In this document: positions 1-8,884 of the stretch, in pieces | Numbering within the stretch: position 1 is the first letter of the stretch | How the letters are laid out: each line of letters starts with the position of its first letter | Origin: Streptomyces sp. NBC_01267 | GTDB lineage: Bacteria > Actinomycetota > Actinomycetes > Streptomycetales > Streptomycetaceae | Direction of reading: 5' to 3' | NCBI RefSeq assembly: GCF_036241575.1 | Contig: NZ_CP108455.1 | Location: forward strand, 7,485,001 to 7,549,000 | Length of the DNA stretch: 64,000 nucleotides | The notes under the pieces: generated by a model | The model's database searches: none | What the model was told of the DNA's origin: nothing | Seen by the model: only the letters and a program-made list of their open reading frames with translations | Translations under genes and position numbers: made by a program

Positions 1-474
1 CTCGTCGCTCACCGAGAACCAGTATTTGCGCAACAGGATCCCGTCCTCCACCAGCATCCGCTCGAAAGCCGGGCACTGCCGCAGAAACAGTTGGTACTCG
101 GAGGGGGTGCAGAAGCCCATGACCCTTTCGACGCCGGCCCGGTTGTACCAGCTGCGGTCGAACAGGACCATCTCGCCGGCCGCGGGCAGGTGCTCCATGT
201 AGCGCTGGAAGTACCACTGAGTCCGCTCACGCTCGGTGGGCCGGGGAAGTGCCACGATCCGGGCCGCCCGGGGATTCAGATACCGGGTGACACGTTTGAT
301 CGCGCTTCCCTTGCCGGCCGCGTCGCGCCCCTCGAAGACCACCACGAGCCGGGCGCCCTCGGCACGCACCCACTCCTGTAGCTGTACCAGCTCAGTCTGA
401 AGCCGGTGCAGCTCCCGCTCGTATACGGGTCGCGGCAAACGTGCACGCTTCCCGTTGCCCGGTGACTCCGCCAT
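1..474 (-). CDS. ppk2: polyphosphate kinase 2 (PPK2), C-terminus cut by window edge
   Basis: The first 158 residues of a PPK2-family kinase, which moves phosphate between polyphosphate and nucleotides in the cytoplasm. The start is the ATG ending at 474. Around residues 48-56 there is a Walker A loop (GRDAAGKGSAIKR), then PRPTERERTQWYFQRY, a Walker B-like stretch ending in LFDRSWYNRAGVERVMGF, and RKYWFSVSDE at the window edge. All are signatures of the PPK2 P-loop fold. The family is usually about 260-300 residues, so roughly 100 residues lie outside the window. Its place beside an alcohol dehydrogenase and universal stress proteins suggests an energy-reserve or dormancy role (inference). Confidence 0.93.
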   Translation of the reverse strand, partial: MAESPGNGKRARLPRPVYERELHRLQTELVQLQEWVRAEGARLVVVFEGRDAAGKGSAIKRVTRYLNPRAARIVALPRPTERERTQWYFQRYMEHLPAAGEMVLFDRSWYNRAGVERVMGFCTPSEYQLFLRQCPAFERMLVEDGILLRKYWFSVSDE

Positions 475-618
475 GGGACGACCGTACGAAGGATTGCCGT
501 CCCTGGCTCAGGCAGGAGGGCCGAACGGGGTCCGTGCGTTTTCACCCGCCCGGTGAAGAGGTCCCGACACCACCGGCCCCCGTTTGCCCCCGGCCGGCAG
601 CCACCGCACAGTTGAGGT

Positions 619-1650
619 ATGACGTTCGCCGCCTCCGCCGCGGAGGTACAGCGTGGCTGGACCGTCGAGACACCGGGGCCGATCAGCGGTGGTCCTCTGA
701 TCCGCAGCCGAAAGCCAACACCCGTCCCGGGCCCAGGTGATCTGCTGCTGCGGGTGGAGGCCTGCGGTGTCTGCCGAACGGACCTTCATCTGGCTGAGGG
801 GGACCTCCTGCCGCGCCGGCCATCGACCGTGCCCGGCCATGAAATCGTTGGCCGGGTGGTCGCCGTGGGCGAAGCAGTGACCTCGTTCCGTACCGGTGAC
901 CGAGCGGGCGGGGCGTGGCTTCGTGGCACCTGCCAGAGGTGCCGCTACTGCCGGTCCGGCAGGGAGAACCTGTGTCCCGGGTCCACCTACACCGGGTGGG
1001 ACGCGGACGGTGGCTTTGCCGAACTGGTCTTGGTGCCAGCAGCCTTCGCGTACTCCCTCCCGGAAGCTCCGGATGCCACTGCGCTGGCACCGCTCCTGTG
1101 CGCCGGGATCATCGGCTATCGTGCGCTTCGTCGCAGCGCACTGCCCCAAGGCGGGCGGTTGGGTATCTACGGCTTCGGGGCATCGGCCCATCTGGCGGCC
1201 CAGGTAGCCATGGCCGAGGGGGCCACCGTCCATGTGCTGACGCGGTCGGCGCAGGCACGCACGCTTGCGCTGGAACTCGGTGCAGCTTCCGCGGGCGAGG
1301 CGTACGACCTCCCTCCCGAGCCCCTGGACTCAGCGATCCTGTTCGCCCCCGTGGGCGACCTGGTGCCGGTGGCGCTGGAGGCGCTGGACCGCTCCGGCAC
1401 GCTTGCGATCGCCGGGATCCACCTCACCGACGTTCCGGTACTCAACTACCAGCGCCACCTCTTTCAGGAGCGGAATCTGTGCAGCGTCACGTCCAACACC
1501 CGGCAGGACGGCCGTGACTTCCTGGCCCTGGCCGAACGCATCGGTATCCAGGTCACCGTGAGCCCCTACCCGCTGAGCCAGGCAGATCTGGCGCTCGCCG
1601 ACCTGGCGGCCGACCGTGTCCACGGTGCCGCCGTGCTCGTTCCCGACTGA
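619..1650 (+). CDS. zinc-dependent alcohol dehydrogenase family protein
   Basis: A 343-residue cytoplasmic medium-chain dehydrogenase/reductase. Visible ligands are Cys52 (ACGVCRTD) and His74-Glu75 (VPGHE) for the catalytic zinc. The structural zinc set is Cys105, Cys108, Cys111 and Cys119 (C-x2-C-x2-C-x7-C). A GxGxxG-like dinucleotide loop follows ([10 protein letters not shown]). It resembles AdhA/AdhP-type enzymes that interconvert alcohols and aldehydes with NAD(P)H; the substrate cannot be read. The start is ATG 619, preceded by a weak GAGG. It is divergent from the PPK2 gene with 144 bp between starts, a spacing that fits a shared stress promoter. Confidence 0.88.
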   Translation: MTFAASAAEVQRGWTVETPGPISGGPLIRSRKPTPVPGPGDLLLRVEACGVCRTDLHLAEGDLLPRRPSTVPGHEIVGRVVAVGEAVTSFRTGDRAGGAWLRGTCQRCRYCRSGRENLCPGSTYTGWDADGGFAELVLVPAAFAYSLPEAPDATALAPLLCAGIIGYRALRRSALPQGGRLGIYGFGASAHLAAQVAMAEGATVHVLTRSAQARTLALELGAASAGEAYDLPPEPLDSAILFAPVGDLVPVALEALDRSGTLAIAGIHLTDVPVLNYQRHLFQERNLCSVTSNTRQDGRDFLALAERIGIQVTVSPYPLSQADLALADLAADRVHGAAVLVPD

Positions 1651-1771
1651 GCCGGCTTCCGGGCAGATCGGGCCATCAGGCGCTGCCCGGTGGGTGGTGA
1701 ACCGGTGGCCCCCCGGTCTCACCCGCGGGTGGCATCACCGGCGAGGACGGTTCGACGTCGCCTGCGATTTT

Positions 1772-1799
1772 CACCGAGCCCCACTCACCGAGCCCCACT
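1772..1799. repeat. tandem duplication of a 14-bp unit
   Basis: CACCGAGCCCCACT occurs twice head-to-tail between the alcohol dehydrogenase and the first universal stress gene. It looks like a local replication slippage event. No function is evident. Confidence 0.8.
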
Positions 1800-1856
1800 C
1801 AGGCCCCTTGGCTTGGTGGGCAACATGGACGTCCGTACGACGGCGCCCACAAGCGA

Positions 1857-2723
1857 TCACGTCTTCGACGGAACGATTGTGACGGTGCAGCCGGCGCGAT
1901 GGAGCACCCGATGACCGACGTTTTTCAGTTGTCCGGCCGTCCCCGCATGCCGGGAGTGTCCACCGATCACCAACAATCCTGCCTCCCGACTGGCCTCCGC
2001 GAGGACATCGCCGGCCGGCCCCTCCACCGCATAGCTACGGACGGGGACGCCTTCGTGACGCTCGACGGCCCCGGCGACCGTCCCGTCAAGCCACTGCTGA
2101 GCCTGACGACGATGGGCGTCGCGCGCCTCGTCGTACTGCCCGGTGTGGGCCGTGGCGCTCTCGGTACGCGGGCAAATCCACGCATGCACCACCGCCACAC
2201 CCCTGTCACGCCGGCGTGCCTCGCCGAAGGCGTAGTCCAGAACCTCGAGGAATGCGGTGCTGCGCCCCAACCCGACCACGACCCCACCCTGTTCGTCCCG
2301 CCGATGCCGTCGGACCACCGTGACGGCGCACTTTGCCCGGGCTGCCACGGCTCCGCTGACCGAGCCGAGCAGGAGTCCCGCTGTCGCCCCGTGGCCCCGG
2401 CCGCCGACAACGACGAGACCGGCGGAGTTGCTCGCCGAAACCAGGTACTCCACAGGGGCCTCATCGAAGACGCCGACATGGACGGTAAGTCCCGGACAGA
2501 CCTCCCGTGCTCGCTCTTCGGCCTGCGCAACAATCCTTCGGGCATCCCCGACGGGCCCTGGAGGCAGCCACCCGGCTGTCCGGAGGCCGCCCACATGCGC
2601 GTGCCTCAAGGCGTGCACGATCCGTAGAGGGCGCGCCCAGCGGTCCGCTTCGAGCGCTGCCCACTCCACCGCGTCCATGGCCTCAGCCGAACCATCGGTC
2701 CCGACGATCACCGGCCCGTCCAT
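1857..2723 (-). CDS. universal stress protein, tandem UspA domains
   Basis: About 288 residues with two Usp domains. I chose the ATG ending at 2723 (MDGPVIVGTDGS) over an upstream in-frame start because GGTGAGG sits just before it and the Usp core begins immediately. Domain 1 carries the nucleotide-binding signature VVVGGRGHG...GLLLGSVSGAVAARA. The equivalent loop in domain 2 (GGHSRHAGTAGQL) is degenerate, so perhaps only the first half binds ATP. Such tandem Usp proteins act in the cytoplasm in hypoxia, starvation or dormancy responses. It lies downstream of a second Usp gene on the same strand, with about 100 bp between them. Confidence 0.9.
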   Translation of the reverse strand: MDGPVIVGTDGSAEAMDAVEWAALEADRWARPLRIVHALRHAHVGGLRTAGWLPPGPVGDARRIVAQAEERAREVCPGLTVHVGVFDEAPVEYLVSASNSAGLVVVGGRGHGATAGLLLGSVSGAVAARAKCAVTVVRRHRRDEQGGVVVGLGRSTAFLEVLDYAFGEARRRDRGVAVVHAWICPRTESATAHTGQYDEARDAHRRQAQQWLDGTVAGAVERHEGVPVRSYAVEGPAGDVLAEASREAGLLVIGGHSRHAGTAGQLKNVGHRVLHRAGCTVTIVPSKT

Positions 2724-2823
2724 CGTCCTCACCCCCTGATTGCCGTCCCCTTGCTCGTCGTTGCATACGTTCAGAAGCAGCCCGCGCACCTCACGCCCGA
2801 CTGTCGGGTCCACGAGGGGCTCC

Positions 2824-3714
2824 TCATTGCTCGGGCACCACGATGACCGGAGCCTGCGCGTGGTGCATGACCGCGTGCGTCACGTGCCCCAACCGTGGTC
2901 CGACCAGGTCATGTCGACCCTCGCGGCGACCCACCACGAGCAGCGATGCCTGAGGGGAAACGCGTACCAGATATTCAGCGGGGCGACCGGGATGGACATC
3001 CTTGGTCACTTCCACCTCGGGGAACTTCTCGGCCCACGGCTGGATGATGCCGTCGAGCCATTTCTCTTCCGCGTGGATCAGGTCTGCCTTGCGTTCGTCT
3101 CTCATGAGACTGCTGTCCACCGCGGCGATCCCCGGCGGTCTCCAGCCGTGAACGACACGCAGGGCCAGTCCGCGCTGGGCGGCCTCTTGGAAGGCGACGG
3201 TGAACAGGCGGTCGTTGTCGGAACGGTCGATGCCGAGGACTACTTCGCGCCGTTCGGCGAGCGGTATCGGTGAGAAGCCCGTCTCACTGGCGTCGGAAGG
3301 GAGAGTTGGAACCCTGACGAGTGCCACCGGGCGGTCGCTGCGCGCGGCCACGGACTGGGCGACGGACCCCACCAGGAAACCGTGCGTACCGCTGAGGGCC
3401 CTCGACCCGAGCACCACCATCTCGCTGTCCCGACCGTGAGCGATGAGAGCTTCCGCCGGGGGGCCGGAGGCATGCTCCCCTGTCACCTGGAGACCCCTGT
3501 AGTGCTTCGCAAGCTTTGATGCCGCCTGACGAGGGAGGCTCTCCACCCGACGTCTCTCCGTCTTGGCATCTGTGAGAGCCAGAGAGTAGGGCGACCACTC
3601 CCACGCGTAGACGACGCACAGAGCCTTGTCCTCCCTTACGGCCTTCTCCGCTGCCCATGCAGCAGCGGCCTCGCTCTCGGGAGAGCCGTCATATCCGAGA
3701 GTGACCACGCCCAT
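2824..3714 (-). CDS. universal stress protein, tandem UspA domains
   Basis: About 296 residues. The start at 3714 (MGVVTLGYDGSPES) is preferred over 3738 because GGAGGCGAC precedes it at normal spacing and family members begin right at the first beta strand. Domain 1 has GSRALSGTHGFLVGSVAQSVA, a standard ATP-binding loop. Domain 2 has GRREGRHDLVGPRLGHVTHAV, a weaker copy. Both halves end in the typical hydrophobic strand (PVALV, PVIVV). Together with the neighbouring Usp gene, PPK2 and dehydrogenase it forms a set resembling actinobacterial dormancy-regulon clusters (inference from context). Confidence 0.9.
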   Translation of the reverse strand: MGVVTLGYDGSPESEAAAAWAAEKAVREDKALCVVYAWEWSPYSLALTDAKTERRRVESLPRQAASKLAKHYRGLQVTGEHASGPPAEALIAHGRDSEMVVLGSRALSGTHGFLVGSVAQSVAARSDRPVALVRVPTLPSDASETGFSPIPLAERREVVLGIDRSDNDRLFTVAFQEAAQRGLALRVVHGWRPPGIAAVDSSLMRDERKADLIHAEEKWLDGIIQPWAEKFPEVEVTKDVHPGRPAEYLVRVSPQASLLVVGRREGRHDLVGPRLGHVTHAVMHHAQAPVIVVPEQ

Positions 3715-4008
3715 GACCGTCGCCTCCGCTACTCGCAACTACTCCTGGTGCCTCCCACCGTGCCGAGCAACGACTCACCCGGAGTAGGGCCGGCCAGGGC
3801 GGGGCCGTGGGCCGACCGGCCCGGTCGGATCCACGGAGGTGTCCGGTCTGGTCCCATTGCCCGGGAAGCTGGACATACGCGGGATCGTGCGGCGTTGGCA
3901 CGATGGCAGGGCCGAGACGACGAGAGCCGGCCAAACCTTGCCCTTGCCCGGCGCTGTCCACCAAGTCCTTCGACTCACAACTGGCGTCGGCAGCACCGGG
4001 ACAGCCTT
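3715..4008. other. intergenic stretch without a convincing gene
   Basis: No reading frame here has a plausible start, ribosome-binding site and codon bias. The only notable sequence is at the right end, where GGGACAGCC abuts the mobile element described next and makes an almost perfect palindrome with that element's left end. Confidence 0.5.
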
Positions 4009-4172
4009 AAGGGCTGTCCCGTAATTCCTGGCGGGCGCACGACGACAGCTACGGCACCTCGCGGCGTTGTCGGAACGCCCGAATACATCCAGTATTCGGG
4101 CGCCCCTCCGCCTTGCGATGCACCGCATCTGACGCCGTGCGCTGATCCACCAGGAATTACGGGACAGCCCTT
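4009..4172. mobile_element. MITE-like element with perfect 23-bp terminal inverted repeats
   Basis: Positions 4009-4031 and 4150-4172 are perfect inverted repeats of 23 bp (ends AAGGGCTGTCCCGTAATTCC). If the outer A/T is assigned to the target, the element is flanked by TA on both sides, as for Tc1/mariner or some IS5-group insertions. The interior is only 118 bp, with no transposase. It contains an 11-bp perfect stem with a 5-nt loop (about 4077-4103, arms CGCCCGAATAC / GTATTCGGGCG). The size, ends and lack of coding capacity fit a non-autonomous miniature element mobilised in trans (inference). Confidence 0.75.
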
Positions 4173-4716
4173 AGGGACCAGAAGTTTCGGCCGATAGTGG
4201 TGGGGCGGCAGTTGCCTTCTGAAGATTTTAAGTATCGCAGGGCAGTTGGCTGAAAACTCGGCCTGGCTAATTTCGGCTCAACTGGCACACTCGCCTCGTG
4301 AATTCAACTACTGCTCGTATTGTGCTCTCTCCGATCACTAGTTTGAAGGCGATGCGCATGATTCAGAAATCAGGATGGGTTCTATCGTTCGAAGTGGCCT
4401 GGAGGGTTTCCCGGGTTGCGATCTGCCCGGATGAGCTTGGATACCGTGACCACGGACATCGCGCTCATCCGGTGCGCAGGCCTCTACCTCCCCACTCGCT
4501 GCCCCCGTCTCGTGAGTCACATTAGTTCACTTCGGTCACACTATTCTCGCGGGCCGAGTTGCACGGTCGAACTCATTTGTTAATTTCCACTTGCGGACAT
4601 GCGAGGTGTGGTCTGAATTCAGTCACAGCCAGCCGAAAGGGGGTGCGGTGCGATTCTTTGGCGATATGAATGGGGGCTCCGCTCTCCAGTGGCCCGTGTC
4701 GAAGAAGGGGAATGAC
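4173..4716. other. AT-richer intergenic region upstream of the helper/P-loop pair
   Basis: This stretch has a lower GC content than its surroundings, typical of horizontally acquired upstream DNA. It presumably holds the promoter for the next two genes. A possible alternative GTG start for the next gene lies at 4648, behind AAAGGGGGTGCG. No other gene was recognised. Confidence 0.4.
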
Positions 4717-5262
4717 ATGCCAGATGCCCTGGACCTGTCCATGGTTGCCAGCAGTGCGCTTCCAGCGGTCTTCACTTTTCTCTGCCAGCGCTTGGACGCT
4801 GTCTTGCCGCATCGTTCCTCGGCCAGAACAGTAGGGCCGGAGGGTGAGCCCGAAGTTCCGGAACAGCTGGTCGGCGAGTTGCAGCTGCCACTGCGAGTCG
4901 ACCCTGGCCGGCTCGAGGCGCGCCGCGCGGCAGTGGAGGCTCTGGCCCTGGGCATGGAGCACTACCAGCGTGACCCTGTGCAGATCAGTGCCAATGATCC
5001 ATTGCTGATGCAGACCCTCGGGCGGGTACGCGAGGCGCTGGAAGACATCTACGGGCAGCGGTTCACCTTCCAGGGTGAGAATTGTGCGCGATCCGGACCG
5101 TTCAGCGAACAGTGCTACGGCACTGTGGCAGGCGAGGTAACCGGTATGGAGGCGCAGGAGGCAATCCGCGGTTCCGTCACGAGCACGATCCGGGCGAGGG
5201 ATGTGGGGCCCGGAGGGAAGATCGTCGGGATGAAGGCGCGGGTCATCGAGGGCCGCGGCTGA
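4717..5262 (+). CDS. hypothetical helper protein upstream of a P-loop protein
   Basis: About 181 residues, function not recognised. The chosen start at 4717 (MPDALDLSMVASS) follows GAAGGGGAATGAC; an in-frame GTG at 4648 also has a good Shine-Dalgarno sequence and cannot be excluded. The N-terminus is hydrophobic (SSALPAVFTFLCQRLDAVLP), followed by a charged helical region. The C-terminus is a glycine/valine-rich, beta-like tail (GSVTSTIRARDVGPGGKIVGMKARV). It lies 52 bp upstream of, and probably in one transcript with, the frameshifted P-loop gene. I think the two work together, possibly as a conflict or signalling pair, but that is inference from layout only. Confidence 0.6.
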   Translation: MPDALDLSMVASSALPAVFTFLCQRLDAVLPHRSSARTVGPEGEPEVPEQLVGELQLPLRVDPGRLEARRAAVEALALGMEHYQRDPVQISANDPLLMQTLGRVREALEDIYGQRFTFQGENCARSGPFSEQCYGTVAGEVTGMEAQEAIRGSVTSTIRARDVGPGGKIVGMKARVIEGRG

Positions 5263-5314
5263 CTGGCTCCACTTCCCGATTCTTGTTCTCCCACCAGCCA
5301 ATAGGAGTCCGCGC

Positions 5315-7532
5315 ATGACCGAGCCCGTTCCCGATATCGGCACTGCGTCGTTGATCGAGACCTCGCTGGCCAAGGCTGGTTCAGCCGGTGTATCGCCCCC
5401 GGTGTCGGATCCCACCGGGGGACGCGGTGACGTGACCAAGCTCCCTCCCGGTCAGACGGAATCGGAAGAGTCCCGAGACATGCCAGTGCCATCAGACGTC
5501 GATGCCCAAGTGGCAACTGAGGAGGAAGCCGAGGCGACCGGGCTGTCCACGACATCCGATCGTCCGTTCCGTGAAGCCGCAGACGACGACCGATCCACCT
5601 CACCCGCTGCCGGTCGCAGTGGTGGCTACTCCAGCGTCCATGCGGACACCAACCACGGCACGATGATCGGCCAGTGGTTCGAGGCAGTGAGGCGCCACAG
5701 CGGTGCAGCTCTGCCACCTGAATGGGTGGCGCGGGAACTCGCGGACTACTCGGCAATCGGGAACGAGGAGGAGGCCGCCTTGCTCCTCAAAGCCAACCAG
5801 GTAATCGTGCTCGTTGCGGACAACCTTGGCAACGGGCGCTGGACCGCAGCATTGCGCCTACTCACGACTGCTCCGGGAGAGCCCCGGACCTTGCGTCGGG
5901 TCCGCCGGGAGACCGGCGAGGCTTTCAGCATGGAAGGGCTTCAGTGCAAAAAACGCACCGGATGGATTCTGGACCTGCGCGAGACCGAAGAAGGTCTCCC
6001 CGCCAGCTGCGACTTCGGCCTTGAACTCCACCAAGTCGAGGACTTGCGCGATGACGACTCCTACCTGGCCGTGCTCGTGGGCACGGAGCTGTGGGAGCGG
6101 ATCGGACATGGCGCCGGTGAACTAGTGTTGACACCTCAGCCCCCCGACCCAGCCACACTCTTCACGACTTTGCTGCGGTCAGCCGGCGTCACCCACCCAG
6201 AGGCATGGGCTGACGACCACCGGTTCCGGACGCAATTGCCGCAACTGCTCCCCGGACAGGTCTGGGACTGGGCCCGAATCCTCGTTCAGAGCGACTCCGA
6301 ATATCGGGCCTCCACCGGTCGAGGGACCGAGCCGGGAACCGACGGGTTCGAAGCAGTTGCCAAAGCTGCGGGAAACGCAGTCTCGGGCTGGATGGACGTA
6401 CTTGCCAAATGGCACTCGCGCTCTGGACGCACCAGCTACGACCGTAACTATCTGCTTCTGGCTGCCGTCTGCGACGGGGCACCAATCGACAACGTCCACC
6501 TGCAGATTGCCTCACTGGCCCAGGAGTTCGGCGAGAAGGGCGAACGATCGGCGCTGCTGGCAGGACAGCAGGGACCTGGCCTGATCCAGCTCGCTCGCGA
6601 GATCGAAGCGGTGCCGCGGGCTGACGGCCACCTGACCTTCCCCGGGCCCGGCTTCGCCGAGGCGGTAGTGCGGTACTTCTGGCAGGACCGGCCCGAGCTC
6701 ATCGACGCGTTCACCAAGGACCGCTCGACTGTGCCTGAAACTCAAGCACCCTCAGGGGACGCTGCTCGCGCAGCGGATGGCCCCATGGATCCTGCATCAT
6801 GCCCAGGCCACCCGGTCCACCCGGTTGCTGCACCTGGTGGCCAAAGACTGGTCCGAGAACGACAACCTTGCCCCGTACGCACACGATCTCCTGGTCGCGG
6901 CCATCCTGGACCCGGAGGTCGGCCAGCGCGTGCGGAACGCAACGGGAACGTGGGCCGTGCACGATGACACCCCCGCTCCTGTCCTGAAGACGCTGGCCCG
7001 GGTCTTCCAAAGCCTTACCCCCGCACACCCCAAGCAGATGCTCCGACGCCTCGGAGAACTGGCCAACTCACAGAAGGACGATGTCGCGGACGCGGTCGGC
7101 GCGGTCATCAACGGCCTGTGGAGCGATGACGAACTCGGTACCCAGGTGCACAGCACACTGAACGCCTGGTTCGACAGCAACCGGGAAACCCTGCAGCGCA
7201 CTGCCAGCAGCGCCTTCATGCACCTGGCGCTGCGACGCGACCAAGGAGGCGAACCCACATTGCTGGCCGGCCTCCACGGCGAAACCCCCGCCTGGGTGGT
7301 CCGCGGCTGGCGCACCGCACTGGAAGCGGCTGAGCCCGGCCTACTGGCTCGCCGGGCATGCATTGCCTGGTTGGATGCGGCAGCAACGCGGAAATCCAAC
7401 ACAGACCAGATCATCACCGTGTTGGTACGCGCGGTCCACGAAACCCCTACCGACCATCTGCGAGGGCAGCGCTTCTTGAACCTTGTCCGGCTCGCCGAGT
7501 ACTGGCTGCTCCAGGGGGAAGCGCTGGACTGA
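5315..7532 (+). pseudogene. degenerate P-loop NTPase-like protein, disrupted by a frameshift
   Basis: Two consecutive frames encode one protein of about 738 residues. The first starts at ATG 5315 (AGGAG 8 nt upstream) and is convincing to about 6715. The second is convincing from about 6740 to the stop at 7532. The join needs a +1 shift within roughly 6715-6775. After an acidic disordered N-terminus (about 110 residues) comes NHGTMIGQ, then a Walker A-like loop lacking the usual lysine (NLGNGRWTAALRLL) and a Walker B-like strand (GWILDLRE), so ATP use is doubtful even in an intact form. The C-terminal half is helical-repeat-like. It may be a mutated gene, a sequencing error or, less likely, programmed frameshifting. 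Confidence 0.65.
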
Positions 7533-7774
7533 AGCTTCCCCTTGATCGTGGACACCTGGAGACTGGGGTTTGGTCCCTGGTGTCGTCGTGCGCACGGCGT
7601 CCTCTGGTATCGGAACGTCAGCGCTGTCTGTCACTGGACGTCAGCGAGGTGTGTCAGTAGGTACTGGCGTCGGCGGCGTCGGTGAGGCGGAGGCTGTACC
7701 GGACGTCGTCGGCCAGTACGGCGGTGCCGTCGTCGGCGCGGGCCACCCTGCGTCGAGCAGGCCCGCGACGGTGG

Positions 7775-8408
7775 CTACGGTCGGCTCCCGGGGGCGGTGG
7801 AGACGGAGCCCTCGTAGGGCGCCTGGAACAGCACGGCCGCGTCCTGATCGCTGAGGACGTCGCGCTGGAGCGGCCGGTGGTGCGCGTTTCGCGGATCGCG
7901 CCAGGGTTCAGTGTGGTTGGCGGGGTGGACCCAGTTCCTCTGCCGTTCGGTGGGGACGTCTAGGCGGGCTGAGGATGACCCGGGCGCCGCAGTGCCCACG
8001 GTCCGGACGAGGTCGGTAGACGCAGGCGCGTCCGACCGCGTCGGCGACGCGGTCGGGGTTCCAGCCGAGGGGTTCGGCGAGGAACAGGGGGAAGTCGGCG
8101 GTCGGCAGGGCCGGCCAGTTGGCGACGACGTCGGCGTGCTCATCGGGGTTCAGCGGCAGGAGGCCTTGGAAGATGCTGATGCCGATCATCCGGCGTTGCG
8201 GTGCGGCCCGCTGCGCGGAAGGCGGGGCGGTCGAGGCCTTCGAGACTGTTGCAGGTGCGGATGGGGTCGGCGGGTGAGGACCAGATCGGCCACAGGTCGG
8301 CGTCGGCGAGCCGGGCGGGGTCCAGTTCCTCGCCGGGCAGGAGCTGGTGGGCGCGTTCCGCGATGACGTCGGTGACGTGGGCATCGGGCAGCAGGTGATA
8401 CCGGCCTG
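7775..8408 (-). pseudogene. decayed coding remnant of unknown function
   Basis: Protein-like segments with Streptomyces codon bias occur in three successive reverse frames. The first begins right after the ArsR stop (VTDVIAERAHQLLPGEELDP...). It passes into a second frame near 8200 (MIGISIFQGLLPLNPDEHAD...), then a third near 8000 (RLDVPTERQRNWVHPANHTE...), ending at 7775. At least two frameshifts and no clear start are seen, so it is almost certainly non-functional. I do not recognise the parent family. Positions 7533-7774 hold nothing I can interpret. Confidence 0.45.
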
Positions 8409-8789
8409 CTACTGGACCAGGGACTTGCCCGTCTCGGTGGACGCGTCGCGCAGGCCGAGGCGCAGGTGCTCGGCGTGGAAGAGGGCCTGTTCCAGGAGTT
8501 CGGCGACGTGGTTGTCGTAGAGGGCGTAGATGATGGAGCGGCCCCGGCGTTCTCCGGTGACGAGTCCGAGATTGCGCAGCAGGCGGAGCTGGTGGGAGCA
8601 GGCGGAGGCTTCCATGCCCACGGCTTCGGCGAGGTCGCCGACCGCGCAGGGGCCTTCCTGGAGGCGGGCCAGGATGTACAGCCGTGAAGGGGTGGCCAGG
8701 GCCTGGAGGGTGGCGGCGACGTCGGTGGCCCCTGCCGCGTCCAGGCGCTCGCGGGGGGTGGCGTGGTTCTTGTCGGCTCCGTGACCCAT
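8409..8789 (-). CDS. nmtR: NmtR-type ArsR-family nickel/cobalt-responsive repressor
   Basis: A 126-residue winged-helix repressor. I place the start at 8789 because it gives an M-G-H N-terminus, as in Mycobacterium tuberculosis NmtR, where Gly2 and His3 help bind Ni(II). The recognition helix region is MEASACSHQLRLLRNLGLV. The alpha-5 metal site is complete: Asp92, His94, His105 and His108 (D-x-H-x10-H-x2-H), one residue offset from the described NmtR ligands. It is divergent from a P1B-4 metal ATPase, the same pairing as NmtR with its efflux pump. Expected action: bind the shared operator until nickel or cobalt releases it. Confidence 0.88.
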   Translation of the reverse strand: MGHGADKNHATPRERLDAAGATDVAATLQALATPSRLYILARLQEGPCAVGDLAEAVGMEASACSHQLRLLRNLGLVTGERRGRSIIYALYDNHVAELLEQALFHAEHLRLGLRDASTETGKSLVQ

Positions 8790-8805
8790 GGTACCTATCC
8801 TACCG

Positions 8806-8817
8806 TTCACATGTGAA
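8806..8817. promoter_or_regulatory. candidate NmtR operator
   Basis: A perfect 12-bp palindrome, TTCACATGTGAA, lies between the divergent repressor and ATPase genes, just upstream of the repressor start. ArsR-family repressors bind such short dyads overlapping promoters, so this is the natural candidate site. The assignment is inferred from position and symmetry. Confidence 0.6.
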
Positions 8818-8884
8818 GACCTGTTCAGGTGTTCCTGTACGGTGGGTGTGTCGCCTTGCTTCCGCCCTGAAGGGTTGTTTTGTC

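Noticed and set aside
9..381. Open frames on both strands inside the first 0.4 kb
   Set aside because: They are shadows of the PPK2 gene, whose minus-strand frame runs through the window edge and has clear motifs.
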